Of a stretch of 64,000 nucleotides of DNA, positions 19,763 to 28,461 are shown in pieces. The stretch's first letter is position 1. Each line of letters begins with the position of its first letter. Below the pieces are notes generated by a model. That model was given only the letters and a program-made list of their open reading frames with translations. It was not told the origin of the DNA and made no database searches. Where the stretch lies: positions 37,154 through 101,153 of the forward strand of contig CAMYLZ010000028.1 in the NCBI GenBank assembly GCA_947259375.1, written 5' to 3'. Position numbers and translations under genes: made by a program. This DNA comes from an uncultured Parvularculaceae bacterium (GTDB lineage Bacteria; Pseudomonadota; Alphaproteobacteria; Caulobacterales; Parvularculaceae).

Positions 19763-20296
19763 TTAAAGGTCTCCATCATCGTCGTCTCCTTGCATTTGGC
19801 GGTCTTGCCGTTCCGCCTTCATGGTTTCGCGCATCAATTCCTCTGTAAGGATCAATTGCGCATTGGCGATCCATTCCACCGGAAACAGCGCCGTTTCGTC
19901 TTCACCCTCAATATCGAAGGCGACACTGCCTTCATCGAGTCCGGCGAGAACGCCCTTGAACCGTTTGCGTCCTTCGACCAGCCGGTTGAGCTCAAGCTTG
20001 GCCGGCCAGCCGCGCCAGTCTTCGAAATCTTTTTCGCGGACCAGCGGCCGGTCGATGCCGGGCGAGGAAACCTCAAGATTGTAGTTCCCAGTAATTGGGT
20101 TGGCTTCATCAAGCACCGGCGACAGCGCCCGCGACAATCGCGCGCAATCCTCCGCGCTCATTGTTTTATCGGCGCGCTCGGCCATGATCTGCAGCGTTTT
20201 CGTCCGCGACCCGGTCACCCGGATGCGCACGAGTTCGAACCCGGCGGCTTCAACGACCGGCGCGATCAAGTCTGAAAGGCGGGCTTCCAACGTCAA
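19763..20296 (-). CDS. rimP: Ribosome maturation factor RimP
   Basis: About 177 residues with the RimP pattern: LEARLSDLIAPVVEAAGFEL, the segment ITGNYNLEVSSPGIDRPLVR and the C-terminal SH3-like half ending in GDDDDGDL-type acidic residues. RimP acts in 30S assembly. The first in-frame ATG would lie inside a terminator-like hairpin. A TTG at 20296 is a better start because GGAG lies seven bases before it; the TTG two codons later is also possible. It is the first gene of the rimP-nusA-ylxR-infB-GNAT-rbfA run, and its stop meets the nusA start. Confidence 0.92.
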   Translation of the reverse strand: MTLEARLSDLIAPVVEAAGFELVRIRVTGSRTKTLQIMAERADKTMSAEDCARLSRALSPVLDEANPITGNYNLEVSSPGIDRPLVREKDFEDWRGWPAKLELNRLVEGRKRFKGVLAGLDEGSVAFDIEGEDETALFPVEWIANAQLILTEELMRETMKAERQDRQMQGDDDDGDL

Positions 20297-20325
20297 ATAT
20301 AGGCTCCAATCGGAGCTATCGGTAA

Positions 20326-20356
20326 TGAAAAAGCGGGCCCCGCGGGGCCCGCTTAT
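20326..20356 (-). terminator. Terminator-like hairpin in the rimP-nusA-infB leader
   Basis: AAGCGGGCCCCG pairs with CGGGGCCCGCTT (20331-20354), followed on the minus strand by TTTTTC. It looks like a complete intrinsic terminator but lies only about 35 bases upstream of the rimP start, with no gene before it on that strand. In Escherichia coli the corresponding leader is a site of NusA-dependent autoregulation, and an attenuator role is inferred here. Confidence 0.65.
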
Positions 20357-20457
20357 CAAAATTCGATAGCGTTTGACCGGGTATATAGGGCGCCGGACGC
20401 TTCTTGTCAGCCCCTTTCCTTGGGTTTCCTCCGCGCCTACGGCGCGATTCTTGAATT

Positions 20458-20482
20458 CCGCCTTGCTGAAAGGGCGGTTTTT
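20458..20482 (+). promoter_or_regulatory. Hairpin plus T-run in the leader of the VPLPA-CTERM gene
   Basis: CCGCCTT and AAGGGCGG form a stem with a 5-base loop and one bulge, followed by TTTTTAA directly before the ATG at 20485. The 3' arm holds the only possible ribosome site (AAGGGCGG), so the hairpin could limit translation or end transcription. There is no plus-strand gene upstream for it to terminate. Confidence 0.4.
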
Positions 20483-20484
20483 AA

Positions 20485-21216
20485 ATGACTGTTAAGCTTA
20501 AGAAACGCGGCGTTCTGGCTTCGCTGGCCTGTTTTCTGGCGATTACCGCGGTTTTCGCGCCATTGTCGTTCTATGCCGGCAAGGCGCGCGGACAAGTGCG
20601 CATGGCGTTTATGGACGACCTGTCTCGAAACAAAGCGATGTCGCGCGCCGATTATGAAGCGCTTTACCGCGCGCGCCGCAACGGCGCGGATTGCGACGCG
20701 CGCGACGCCGATGTCAAACGCCTTGGCGGCTGGGAAGTATTTTGCGACCCGCACGGGTCCGGCGCGCCGACGGCCACAGCGCAGTTACGCGACGGCAATG
20801 CTCGCCCGACAGCTCGCCCGAAAACCCTCCGCCGCGCCCGGCCCTCCGCCCCGCGCCTGAAAACCGGCGCGCTCGACAATGCCGTCCTTGCCGCCTTGAC
20901 CCAGTCCGCCGGCGGCGCTGAGGGCCTTTCCGGCTCGCCGCTCAGCGCCGCTTTGGCGCCCGGTGGCCCCCTGACCCAAAACGCGGGCCTGTTCGCCGGC
21001 GGTCCGGGCGGGCCCAACAGTCCCGGCGGCCTGCCTGGCAATGTGGTTCCGAATTTCGGCGCCGGCGTCAGCGGCGATGGCGGCGCGTCGCCGCCCGCGC
21101 AGGATATTCCGGGGCAAGACCCGCCGGTGCTGGTGACGCCGATCCCCGCCGCCTTGCCGCTCTTGCTGACCGGCCTTGCCGGGCTGTTCGCCGCCAGCCG
21201 GCGGCGGCGCGCCTGA
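20485..21216 (+). CDS. VPLPA-CTERM-type exosortase-sorted exported protein
   Basis: The 243-residue protein has an N-terminal signal sequence (KLKKR followed by a hydrophobic stretch to about residue 31) and a short helical region with two cysteines (CDARDADVKRLGGWEVFC). A long G/P/A-rich low-complexity middle follows (about 130-215). The C-terminus is a three-part sorting tail: PIPAALPLLL, the rest of a membrane helix, then SRRRRA. This matches the VPLPA-CTERM variant of the PEP-CTERM signal, which is cut by an exosortase so the protein can be exported or attached to the surface. No exosortase gene is in this window. The biological role is unknown; a link to extracellular polysaccharide or biofilm is known for the family in general. 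Confidence 0.75.
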   Translation: MTVKLKKRGVLASLACFLAITAVFAPLSFYAGKARGQVRMAFMDDLSRNKAMSRADYEALYRARRNGADCDARDADVKRLGGWEVFCDPHGSGAPTATAQLRDGNARPTARPKTLRRARPSAPRLKTGALDNAVLAALTQSAGGAEGLSGSPLSAALAPGGPLTQNAGLFAGGPGGPNSPGGLPGNVVPNFGAGVSGDGGASPPAQDIPGQDPPVLVTPIPAALPLLLTGLAGLFAASRRRRA

Positions 21217-21315
21217 TGTCACGCCGCGTTAACGGCTATGGATTTTGCCCGTCCAATGGGTCAAACTTGCGCTTCAAGGGATTGATCGGGGTCTGGCTGC
21301 CGGAGGGGACGCATC

Positions 21316-21810
21316 GTGGGCCGTTTCATAGCATTCTTGTTGGGAATTGCCGGCGCGGTGCTCGGCTCTCAAGGGCCGGGCTTTACGCTGCAATATATGC
21401 AGAACCTGCAAGGGCAGATCGACTCCCTGAAAGTCGTGGTCGAGGAATTCGACGAAAATATCGCCGGCTACGGCTATACGCGCGCGGAAGCGTTGAGCGA
21501 ATGCAAGACCGCAGCGGGGTTGCTCGACGCGTTATGCGCAACCAGCGTCTCGGCCATTCGCCGCTATGAAACGCTTCTCGCCCACAAGGCCGCGCTTGAC
21601 GCCGCAAGCGACATGGTGCGCCCGCTGGCTCTCGCCCGGATACAAATCCCGGAGATCACCCAATCCGCTTATGCAGAGTTCAAACCCGCGATCCCGGCGA
21701 CGCTGGACGGGCTCGTCTATGCCGGCGGCGGCTTTGCGGTGCTTTGGGGCGGCTCATCCTTCCTGTTCGGCCTGCTCGGCGCTGTCGGCGGCGGGCGGCG
21801 ATACGCATAA
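21316..21810 (+). CDS. DUF2937 family membrane protein
   Basis: A 164-residue protein with an N-terminal hydrophobic helix leading into GSQGPGFTLQYMQNLQGQID (DUF2937 hallmark), a long amphipathic middle with periplasmic character, and a C-terminal membrane helix (FAVLWGGSSFLFGLLGAVGG). The start is a GTG at 21316 behind GGAGGGG. The function of the family is unknown. It follows the VPLPA-CTERM gene by about 100 bases on the same strand and precedes the S33 lipoprotein gene, so the three may share a transcript. Confidence 0.8.
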   Translation: MGRFIAFLLGIAGAVLGSQGPGFTLQYMQNLQGQIDSLKVVVEEFDENIAGYGYTRAEALSECKTAAGLLDALCATSVSAIRRYETLLAHKAALDAASDMVRPLALARIQIPEITQSAYAEFKPAIPATLDGLVYAGGGFAVLWGGSSFLFGLLGAVGGGRRYA

Positions 21811-21841
21811 AGACGAATAACCACGACAAAGGAACATCAAA

Positions 21842-22894
21842 ATGCTTCGGACCTTGTTGGCGTCATTGACGGCGCTCGCGCTCATCGCGTGCGGCAATAG
21901 CGAAACACCAGCGCATAGCGAAACCGCCGCACAAGAAGGCGCGCCGACGCAAGCGGAAAAACAAATGCCTGTCGTCGGCGAAGGCCGCCTGATCCCGATT
22001 ACGACGCCGAAAGGCGAATTCAATGTCTGGACCAGGAAAGTCGGCGACAATGCCGACATCAAGGTTTTGCTGCTGCATGGCGGGCCCGGCGCCACGCATG
22101 AGCTTTACGAGATTTTCGAAGATCATTTCCCAGGGGCGGGGCTGGAGTTTTATTATTACGATCAGCTCGGATCATATTTCTCCGACCAGCCGGACGAGCC
22201 TTCTCTTTGGGAAACCGAGCGGTTTGTCGACGAGGTGGAACAGGTGCGTCAGGCGCTCGGCCTCGGCCCGGATAATTTTTATCTGTTCGGGCAGTCATGG
22301 GGCGGCATTCTCGCCATGGAATATGCGCTCGCCCATCAGGACAAGCTGAAAGGCCTGATCATCTCGAACATGATGGCGAGTATTCCCGCCTATAATGAAT
22401 ATGCCGAAAACGTCCTGATGGCGGATATGGACCCGGCGGTGCTGGCCGCCCTCAAAGCTTTCGAAGCGGCGGAAGATTACGCCAATCCGCGCTATATGGA
22501 ATTATTGATTGAGCATCATTATACGGATCATGTCTTGCGGATGCCGGCGGACCAGTGGCCGGATGCGGTCAATCGCACCTTCGCGCATCTCAATCCGGAT
22601 GTGTACATTCCCATGCAGGGACCGAGCGAACTCGGCGCCAGCGGCAAGCTTGGCGACTGGGACCGCACCGGCGACATCGCCCGCATCACCGTGCCGACGC
22701 TGGTGATTGGCGCCGCGCATGACACCATGGACCCGGCGCATATGGCGTGGATGGCGGAGGAAATTCCCAATGCCCGCTTTCTTTTATGCCCGGACGGGTC
22801 GCATTTGTCGCAATGGGACGATGAAACGGTATTTTTCGACGGGCTGATCGGCTTCTTGACGGATGTGGGCGCCGGGGAGTTTCCCGGCGAGTAA
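21842..22894 (+). CDS. Proline iminopeptidase-like (S33) lipoprotein
   Basis: The 350-residue alpha/beta hydrolase has a lipoprotein signal (ALALIAC, Cys17), the oxyanion motif HGGPG (His79), the nucleophile elbow GQSWGG (Ser152), the acid in IGAAHD (Asp294) and the base in DGSHLS (His321). This arrangement is that of proline iminopeptidase and tricorn-factor-like aminopeptidases (MEROPS S33). Lipid anchoring suggests a periplasmic or outer-membrane peptidase that trims proline-containing peptides; other esterase activities cannot be excluded. It ends six bases from the convergent ttcA. Confidence 0.88.
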   Translation: MLRTLLASLTALALIACGNSETPAHSETAAQEGAPTQAEKQMPVVGEGRLIPITTPKGEFNVWTRKVGDNADIKVLLLHGGPGATHELYEIFEDHFPGAGLEFYYYDQLGSYFSDQPDEPSLWETERFVDEVEQVRQALGLGPDNFYLFGQSWGGILAMEYALAHQDKLKGLIISNMMASIPAYNEYAENVLMADMDPAVLAALKAFEAAEDYANPRYMELLIEHHYTDHVLRMPADQWPDAVNRTFAHLNPDVYIPMQGPSELGASGKLGDWDRTGDIARITVPTLVIGAAHDTMDPAHMAWMAEEIPNARFLLCPDGSHLSQWDDETVFFDGLIGFLTDVGAGEFPGE

Positions 22895-22900
22895 GCGCAG

Positions 22901-23794
22901 CTAGCGCTTTATCTCCAGCCCTTCAAAGTCCCAGGCTTTTTCATCCGCCAGATGACTGAGGCGGACATTCTGCATCGCGCGGAACATCACTTCGCGCCGC
23001 CCGGGGCGGCGCGCCTCCCATTCGTTCAGCATTTCCTTCATCGCCTGGCGTTGCAGGCCGTCTTGCGAGCCGCACAGATTGCAAGGGATGATCGGGAATT
23101 CGAGCGCCGCGGCGAATTTCGCAATATCGTCTTCCGCACACAGAATAAGCGGACGCAGCACGAAAAGGTCGCCCTCGTCATTCACCAGTTTCGGCGGCAT
23201 CGCCGCCATGCGCCCGCCGTGAAACAGGTTCATAAGAAAAGTTTCGAGCGCATCGTCGCGGTGATGGCCGAGGACGATTGCGTCGCACCCTTCCTCGCGC
23301 GCGACGCGATAGAGAATGCCGCGCCGCAACCGCGAGCACAAAGAACAATAGGTCTGGTTTTCGGGCAGCTTGTCGGTGACGATGGAATAGGTGTCTTCGG
23401 TGATGATGCGATGCGCAACGTCGAGGCTTTCGAGATAATCGGGCAGGATGTGTTTCGGAAAGCCCGGCTGGCCCTGATCGAGATTGCAGGCGACGATGTC
23501 GGCTTTCAGCGCGCCCTGCCATTTGAGGTCGAGCAGCGCGGCGAGAAGCGTGTAACTGTCCTTGCCGCCTGAAAGGCAGACCAGCCATTTTTGCGGGGCC
23601 CCGTCCGGCCGGGGCTTGTCCATGCCATAGCGGCGCACCGCTTCCTGGCATTGCCGCAGCAAACGCTTGCGCAGCTTTTTGAACGACACCGATGACGGCG
23701 CGCCGGCATAGACCCGCGGCAGGGCCGCACCCACATCGTCACCCGGTTCCGGCGTCTTTGCCGCTTCCGGCGCTTTTTGTTCCGTATCAAGCAT
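22901..23794 (-). CDS. ttcA: tRNA 2-thiocytidine(32) synthetase TtcA
   Basis: About 297 residues, with the PP-loop motif [12 protein letters not shown] (near residue 72), the first cluster cysteines CSLCSR and the second pair [13 protein letters not shown]. TtcA is an iron-sulfur enzyme that thiolates cytidine 32 in tRNA. The chosen ATG (23794) overlaps the end of the MscS gene by eight bases, indicating translational coupling; the longer frame upstream lies inside mscS. An acidic, proline-rich N-terminal extension of about 45 residues precedes the catalytic part. Confidence 0.94.
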   Translation of the reverse strand: MLDTEQKAPEAAKTPEPGDDVGAALPRVYAGAPSSVSFKKLRKRLLRQCQEAVRRYGMDKPRPDGAPQKWLVCLSGGKDSYTLLAALLDLKWQGALKADIVACNLDQGQPGFPKHILPDYLESLDVAHRIITEDTYSIVTDKLPENQTYCSLCSRLRRGILYRVAREEGCDAIVLGHHRDDALETFLMNLFHGGRMAAMPPKLVNDEGDLFVLRPLILCAEDDIAKFAAALEFPIIPCNLCGSQDGLQRQAMKEMLNEWEARRPGRREVMFRAMQNVRLSHLADEKAWDFEGLEIKR

Positions 23795-24926
23795 GGCTCG
23801 CCTCGTCCGGGCGGAACAGCTCCGCGCCTTTTGGCAAATGCTCAACATAGACCGACTGGCTCGGGAAGGCGAAACCGGCCCCGGCCTCATTGACGATCTC
23901 GATGATCTTGACCGCCAGCGCTTCCTTGATGGCCAGCCATTCGCCCCAATTGGTCGTGCGCGTGAAACAGTAAAGCATCATGTTGATCGAGGAATCCGCG
24001 AAACTGTCGATACGCACGAAAGTCGAGACGTCAGAGGCCGGAGCGAAATCCTCATTCTCCGTCACATAGGCCTCGATGCCGTCGCGGATCTGGCGCAACT
24101 GATCGACGCTGGTGCGGTATTCGAGCCCGATCAGCCAATAGATGCGCCGATGGGTCATGCGCGAGAAATTCGTCACCGCGCTATCGGAAAAAACCGCGTT
24201 CGGCACTTGCACCGGCGCCTTGTCGAAGCGGCGGATTTGCGTTGAGCGGAAATTGATGTGATCGACCGTGCCTTCGACGACGCCGTCCACTTTCACCCAT
24301 TCGCCCACCGCAAAGCGCCGCTCCATGAGGATCGTGACGCCGGCGATCAGGTTCTTGAACAGATCCTGGGCGCCAAGCGCGATGGCGACGGACAACAGCG
24401 AAAAACTGGCGAGGATCGGCAGGATCGGAATGCCCCAGACCTGCAGGATCGCCGCCGCGCCGGCGAAGGCGAAAAAGATCCGAAGCGCGGAGCGAAACCA
24501 GTTCATCACCGTTTCGGTAAGATTGCCGCCGCGATTGGCGAATAGCGAAGAGATCGGCCCGATCAGCCGCATCAGGCTCCAGAAAGTCACGACGGCGATC
24601 AGCGAGCGGGTGATCCGGTCGGCGAAGACAAGCCCTTCCTCCGTCAGTCCCAGTGCGCGCGCCGCCAGAAACACGCCAAGCGCGATCGGCGCCAGCGCCA
24701 GCGGTTTTTCAATGGCGTCGATAATCGCATCGTCAAATGCGGTTTCGGTGCGCACCGCGAGCTTGCGCATCCATACCGCCAAGGCATGCGCGACCAGCCG
24801 GCGCAACACGTAAGAGAAAAACAAAATGACAAATGCCGCGATGACCCGGCCGGCGCTGAAGCCGAAAAACGCCAGGTCCCACACCGCTTGCACGTGCGTC
24901 CAGAATTCAACGAGAATGTCAGGCAT
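23787..24926 (-). CDS. MscS family mechanosensitive channel
   Basis: The 379-residue protein has several N-terminal membrane helices (residues about 15-150), a pore helix with [19 protein letters not shown], and the MscS beta domain ([43 protein letters not shown]). The C-terminal alpha/beta domain is present. Such channels release solutes on hypo-osmotic shock; larger-family members of this type may have other triggers. It overlaps the ttcA start by eight bases. Confidence 0.92.
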   Translation of the reverse strand: MPDILVEFWTHVQAVWDLAFFGFSAGRVIAAFVILFFSYVLRRLVAHALAVWMRKLAVRTETAFDDAIIDAIEKPLALAPIALGVFLAARALGLTEEGLVFADRITRSLIAVVTFWSLMRLIGPISSLFANRGGNLTETVMNWFRSALRIFFAFAGAAAILQVWGIPILPILASFSLLSVAIALGAQDLFKNLIAGVTILMERRFAVGEWVKVDGVVEGTVDHINFRSTQIRRFDKAPVQVPNAVFSDSAVTNFSRMTHRRIYWLIGLEYRTSVDQLRQIRDGIEAYVTENEDFAPASDVSTFVRIDSFADSSINMMLYCFTRTTNWGEWLAIKEALAVKIIEIVNEAGAGFAFPSQSVYVEHLPKGAELFRPDEASHA

Positions 24927-24980
24927 GAGGCTTTGAACTTGCGTCAGGTTGCGATTTGAGCGCGGACCCTAGGGGCCTGT

Positions 24981-26303
24981 TTACCGCGCCGCAACCTCAT
25001 TCGGCCGCGCGCCGAAATGCGCATCGAGAAATTCGAGAAAGGCCGGCCAGTCTTCCTTGACGACGCCATGGGTGCCCGGACGGATCCAGAAAGCAATATC
25101 CGCCGCCGGCCGCCAGGCGTCGAGCCGCGCCTGATCGATGCCTTGGCCGCCATAAAGCCCATAGACCGGATCGGCGCCGAGCGCCGCGCGAAACGCGCCA
25201 TTGGGATCCGACCAGACATCGCGCCGCGCATTGCCCAAAAGCATCGGGCGCGGCGCGATCAGCGAGAGCAGGTGGTGCTGGTCGGTGCTCATCGCCTCTT
25301 CGCGCCCGGCATAGCCCGCATATGCGCGCGAAAACCAATGGGGATAGCTTGAGGTGATGGATTTGACGCTTTCGCCTTTCTTGCGCCGGTTCAAAGACGC
25401 GCCGCCCGTACCGGACTGATGGGCGATGACGCCGTCAATGCGCGCATCAAAGGCGGCGGCGACGAGCGCCGATTTTCCGTACCGGGAATGCCCCCAGGTG
25501 ACGATGGCGTCCTGATCAAAACGCGGATCGTTCTCAATGACGTCGACCATGCGCGAGAACAGCCAGCCCCAGGCGCCGATCGCACCCCAACGGGTTTCAT
25601 CGTCTTCATGCCCGGCCGACAGCCGGCGAAGCTGCGTCAGCCCCGCTTCCTTTCGGTCCGGAATGGTCTCGCTCGGAAAAATCGTTGCAATGGCGTAACC
25701 GGCCTCGAGAATGTCTTCGACCGGCGGCGTGCAGATGAAACGCCCGAACACATAGGTTTCGAGACCGCCGCGCCGCTCCAGCTCCGCCGGCGCGCCGGCC
25801 ACCGCCGGGTCAGGCAGCGTGTCCCAGCGCGGGCAGAAGGTCTGCATCAAAACCACCGGAACCGGGCCTTGTGCGTCCTTGGGCGTCGCCACATTCATGA
25901 CAAAGCCCGGCTGACCGTTCGCGCCGCGCGTTTCAACGGCCTTGCCGTCAAAAATCGCGGTGACGGCGATCCGGTATTCTTCCAGCACGCCCTTGCCGCC
26001 AAACGCCGCGGCATTCACCACCCTGCTGGAAAGCACGCGGGTCGTCGCCGCCTCGGGCAAATAGCCAAAGACTTCGCGCTGCAACGCGTCACGCAAGGCG
26101 GGGGCGCGCGCGGCTTCCCACTCGGCTTGCGTCGTCACGGCGGGCGCGCCGTCAAAAGCGTCGAGGACGGGCGGGCTTGCGGGGTCGCCATCCGGCGTCA
26201 GGTCGGTCCAGGCGAGAGTCAATTGCGCGCAGCCGGTCAGCAAGGCAAGCGCGCCGATTGCGGCGAGCGGTTTGGGGAGATGTTTCACGCGACCAAAAAT
26301 CAT
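24981..26303 (-). CDS. CE15-like glucuronoyl esterase lipoprotein
   Basis: About 440 residues with a lipoprotein signal (ALALLTGC, Cys25). The C-terminal two-thirds is an alpha/beta hydrolase resembling carbohydrate esterase family 15: nucleophile motif TWGHSRYGKSALVAAAFD (Ser near 271), the HQSGTGGASLNRR segment, WFSRAYAGY, and a histidine in RPGTHGVVKEDW. CE15 enzymes hydrolyse 4-O-methyl-glucuronoyl esters joining xylan to lignin; many bacterial members have broader ester substrates. The H instead of C before the serine is seen in bacterial members lacking that disulfide. It sits next to trmB on the same strand, with 59 bases between. Confidence 0.8.
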   Translation of the reverse strand: MIFGRVKHLPKPLAAIGALALLTGCAQLTLAWTDLTPDGDPASPPVLDAFDGAPAVTTQAEWEAARAPALRDALQREVFGYLPEAATTRVLSSRVVNAAAFGGKGVLEEYRIAVTAIFDGKAVETRGANGQPGFVMNVATPKDAQGPVPVVLMQTFCPRWDTLPDPAVAGAPAELERRGGLETYVFGRFICTPPVEDILEAGYAIATIFPSETIPDRKEAGLTQLRRLSAGHEDDETRWGAIGAWGWLFSRMVDVIENDPRFDQDAIVTWGHSRYGKSALVAAAFDARIDGVIAHQSGTGGASLNRRKKGESVKSITSSYPHWFSRAYAGYAGREEAMSTDQHHLLSLIAPRPMLLGNARRDVWSDPNGAFRAALGADPVYGLYGGQGIDQARLDAWRPAADIAFWIRPGTHGVVKEDWPAFLEFLDAHFGARPNEVAAR

Positions 26304-26362
26304 GCCCGCCAAATGCCCCGGACACGCCGAACGGTGCAAGTCAAAACCCCGTAAGGCGTTCT

Positions 26363-27049
26363 CTATTTGCGACGAAAAACCAGGTAACAAGGCGTGCGCC
26401 CTTCGCGAATGGATTTCGCCTCATAGCGGGTCTGCGGCCAGTCGTCAGGCCGGACACGCCAGTCGGCGGCGCGCTCGGCCGTCCATTCAAAATCCGGCGC
26501 ATTGCGCGCATGCATCAGCGTCCAGCGAATGTAATCGCGGATATCCGAGGCGACGCGCAACGCGCCGCCGGGCCTGATCAGCCGCGCCGCCTCGGTGAAA
26601 AACCAGGGCGAAATCATGCGCCTTTTGTGATGGCGCTTTTTCGGCCACGGGTCGGGATGCAGCACGTAAATGCGCGCAAGCGACGCGTCCGGCAAGGCTT
26701 CGATCAGCGGACGCGCATCGCCGAAATGGATGCGCACATTGTCGAGCCCGTCATCATCGACGGCGCTCAACAGCTTGCCGACGCCATTAATGAAAGGCTC
26801 CGCGCCGATAAAGCCGGTTTTCGGATGATGTGCGGCCTGCCAGGCCAGGTGCTCGCCGCCGCCAAAACCGACTTCGAGCTGGTATTCTTCCGCCTGCGGA
26901 AAAAGCGCCTTGAGATCGACCGGCCCCGCCGCCGGGTCGGGAACCGCAATGCGCGGCAGCAGGCTTTCCATCAGCCGCGCCTGGCGCGGCTTTAGCGGCT
27001 TGTCCTGCTGGCGCCCGTAAAGGCGGGGGATGTATTTTTCATGAGCCAT
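26363..27049 (-). CDS. trmB: tRNA (guanine(46)-N7)-methyltransferase TrmB
   Basis: The 228-residue methyltransferase shows LEVGFGGGEHLAWQA (SAM motif I), GAEPFINGVGKLL, the family-specific VLHPDPWPKKRHHKRR and the C-terminal TRYEAKSIREGRTPCYLVF. It modifies G46 in the variable loop of tRNAs. The start at 27049 gives the usual N-terminus (MAHEKYIPRLYGRQ). It follows metK by about 50 bases, the normal order in Alphaproteobacteria, where rimP comes next; here a six-gene block intervenes. Confidence 0.97.
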   Translation of the reverse strand: MAHEKYIPRLYGRQQDKPLKPRQARLMESLLPRIAVPDPAAGPVDLKALFPQAEEYQLEVGFGGGEHLAWQAAHHPKTGFIGAEPFINGVGKLLSAVDDDGLDNVRIHFGDARPLIEALPDASLARIYVLHPDPWPKKRHHKRRMISPWFFTEAARLIRPGGALRVASDIRDYIRWTLMHARNAPDFEWTAERAADWRVRPDDWPQTRYEAKSIREGRTPCYLVFRRK

Positions 27050-27099
27050 GGCGAGGCCATAAGCGACGCGCGCCGTTTCGCCAAGCGTGGCGCGGTAAT

Positions 27100-28320
27100 T
27101 TAGACCGCGCCTTTGAGCGCCTCGACGAGATCGGTCTTTTCCCAGGAGAAGCCGCCATCGGCCTCCGGCGCGCGGCCGAAATGGCCATAAGCCGCCGTGC
27201 GCGCATAGATCGGCTTGTTGAGGTCTAGCGTGCGGCGGATGCCGGAAGGCGACAGATCCATCACCTCGCGCAGGGCGCGTTCCACCGCTTCTTCGTCCAC
27301 CTTGCCCGTGCCATGCAAATCCACATAGACCGAAAGCGGCGATGCGACGCCGATCGCATAGGAAAGCTGAATGGTGCAGCGCTCGGCAAGTTCCGCCGCG
27401 ACGACGTTTTTCGCCAGATAGCGCGCCGCATAAGCGGCTGAGCGGTCGACCTTGGTCGTGTCCTTGCCGGAAAACGCGCCGCCGCCATGGGGGGCAGCGC
27501 CGCCATATGTGTCGACGATGATCTTGCGGCCCGTCAGCCCAGCATCGCCATCCGGCCCGCCAATGACGAATTTGCCGGTGGGGTTCACATGCCAGACGCA
27601 ATCCGCGGCGATGGCGAGATCGCTCACCGAATTGCGGATATAAGGCTCGACCACCTCGCGCACCCGCGCCGAATTCCAGCTTTCGTCGAGATGTTGCGTA
27701 GACAAAACAATCGAGGTGATTTCCACCGCCTCGCCATTGCGGTAGCGCACCGTCACCTGGCTCTTGGCGTCAGGACCGAGGCGGCCCGCATCGCCCTCGC
27801 CCGCATGGCGCGCAGCGGCGAGATCCTGCAAAATCTTGTGGCTGTAATAAATCGGCGCCGGCATCAGGCTCGGCGTCTCGCGGCAGGCATAGCCGAACAT
27901 GATGCCTTGATCGCCCGCGCCCTCGGCATTGGCGTCCGACGCCTTGTCGACGCCTTGCGCAATATCGGCCGACTGACCGTGCAACAAGACATCGATATCC
28001 GCGGTTCGCCAGTGAAAGCCGTCCTGCTCATAGCCGATGGACTTGATCGCATCGCGCGTCACGGCGATGAATTTTTCAGGATCGACGCCGCCTTGTCCGT
28101 TCATCAGCAGTTCTGGCGCGCGCACCTCGCCGGCGATCACCACCTTGTTCGTCGTGGTCAACGTTTCGCAGGCGGCGCGCACATCCCAGGGGCTCATCCC
28201 GGCGTCAGCCGCTTCGCGGTACATCAGATCGACGATCTCATCGGAAATGCGGTCGCAGACCTTGTCCGGGTGACCTTCGGAAACGCTTTCGCTGGTGAAG
28301 AGATAGGACTTGCGCGCCAT
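27100..28320 (-). CDS. metK: S-adenosylmethionine synthetase
   Basis: The 406-residue enzyme starts [20 protein letters not shown], the MetK hallmark, and includes [33 protein letters not shown] and the three-domain layout. It makes SAM from methionine and ATP. The upstream region (28321-28461) holds an 8-N6-8 palindrome and is long enough for its own promoter, although the HTH regulator lies upstream on the same strand. trmB follows closely. Confidence 0.98.
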   Translation of the reverse strand: MARKSYLFTSESVSEGHPDKVCDRISDEIVDLMYREAADAGMSPWDVRAACETLTTTNKVVIAGEVRAPELLMNGQGGVDPEKFIAVTRDAIKSIGYEQDGFHWRTADIDVLLHGQSADIAQGVDKASDANAEGAGDQGIMFGYACRETPSLMPAPIYYSHKILQDLAAARHAGEGDAGRLGPDAKSQVTVRYRNGEAVEITSIVLSTQHLDESWNSARVREVVEPYIRNSVSDLAIAADCVWHVNPTGKFVIGGPDGDAGLTGRKIIVDTYGGAAPHGGGAFSGKDTTKVDRSAAYAARYLAKNVVAAELAERCTIQLSYAIGVASPLSVYVDLHGTGKVDEEAVERALREVMDLSPSGIRRTLDLNKPIYARTAAYGHFGRAPEADGGFSWEKTDLVEALKGAV

Positions 28321-28343
28321 GGAACTCTTGGACCTCAATGAAG

Positions 28344-28365
28344 CATATAAAGGAATGTTTATATG
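28344..28365 (-). promoter_or_regulatory. Perfect 8-N6-8 palindrome in the metK promoter region
   Basis: CATATAAA (28344-28351) and TTTATATG (28358-28365) are exact reverse complements with a six-base spacer, in AT-rich sequence that stands out from its GC-rich surroundings, 24 bases before the metK ATG. A further TGGGCTAT at 28367-28374 repeats the half-site found upstream of the HTH gene. This looks like an operator for a dimeric regulator. Candidates from known biology are SAM/SAH-responsive ArsR-family repressors of alphaproteobacteria or the adjacent HTH protein. The assignment is inference. Confidence 0.6.
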
Positions 28366-28461
28366 ATGGGCTATAGCGAAGCCGCCCGCTTCTGTCCAAC
28401 ACAATGATGACATTGGCGTAGGCGGGGGCGCCGGGGGCGCCGGCGGGCCGAAAGGCGCGCG

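Noticed and set aside
16439..20275. A 1278-codon plus-strand open frame across infB, ylxR, nusA and rimP
   Set aside because: It is antisense to four certain genes. Its translation has no family features, and long antisense frames are expected from GC-rich codon bias.
20360..20484. Possible initiator tRNA upstream of rimP, as in enterobacteria
   Set aside because: No cloverleaf, GTTCRANYC box or CCA end could be found on either strand.
26350..26995. Plus-strand frame opposite trmB
   Set aside because: It is antisense to a certain gene and shows no conserved motif.
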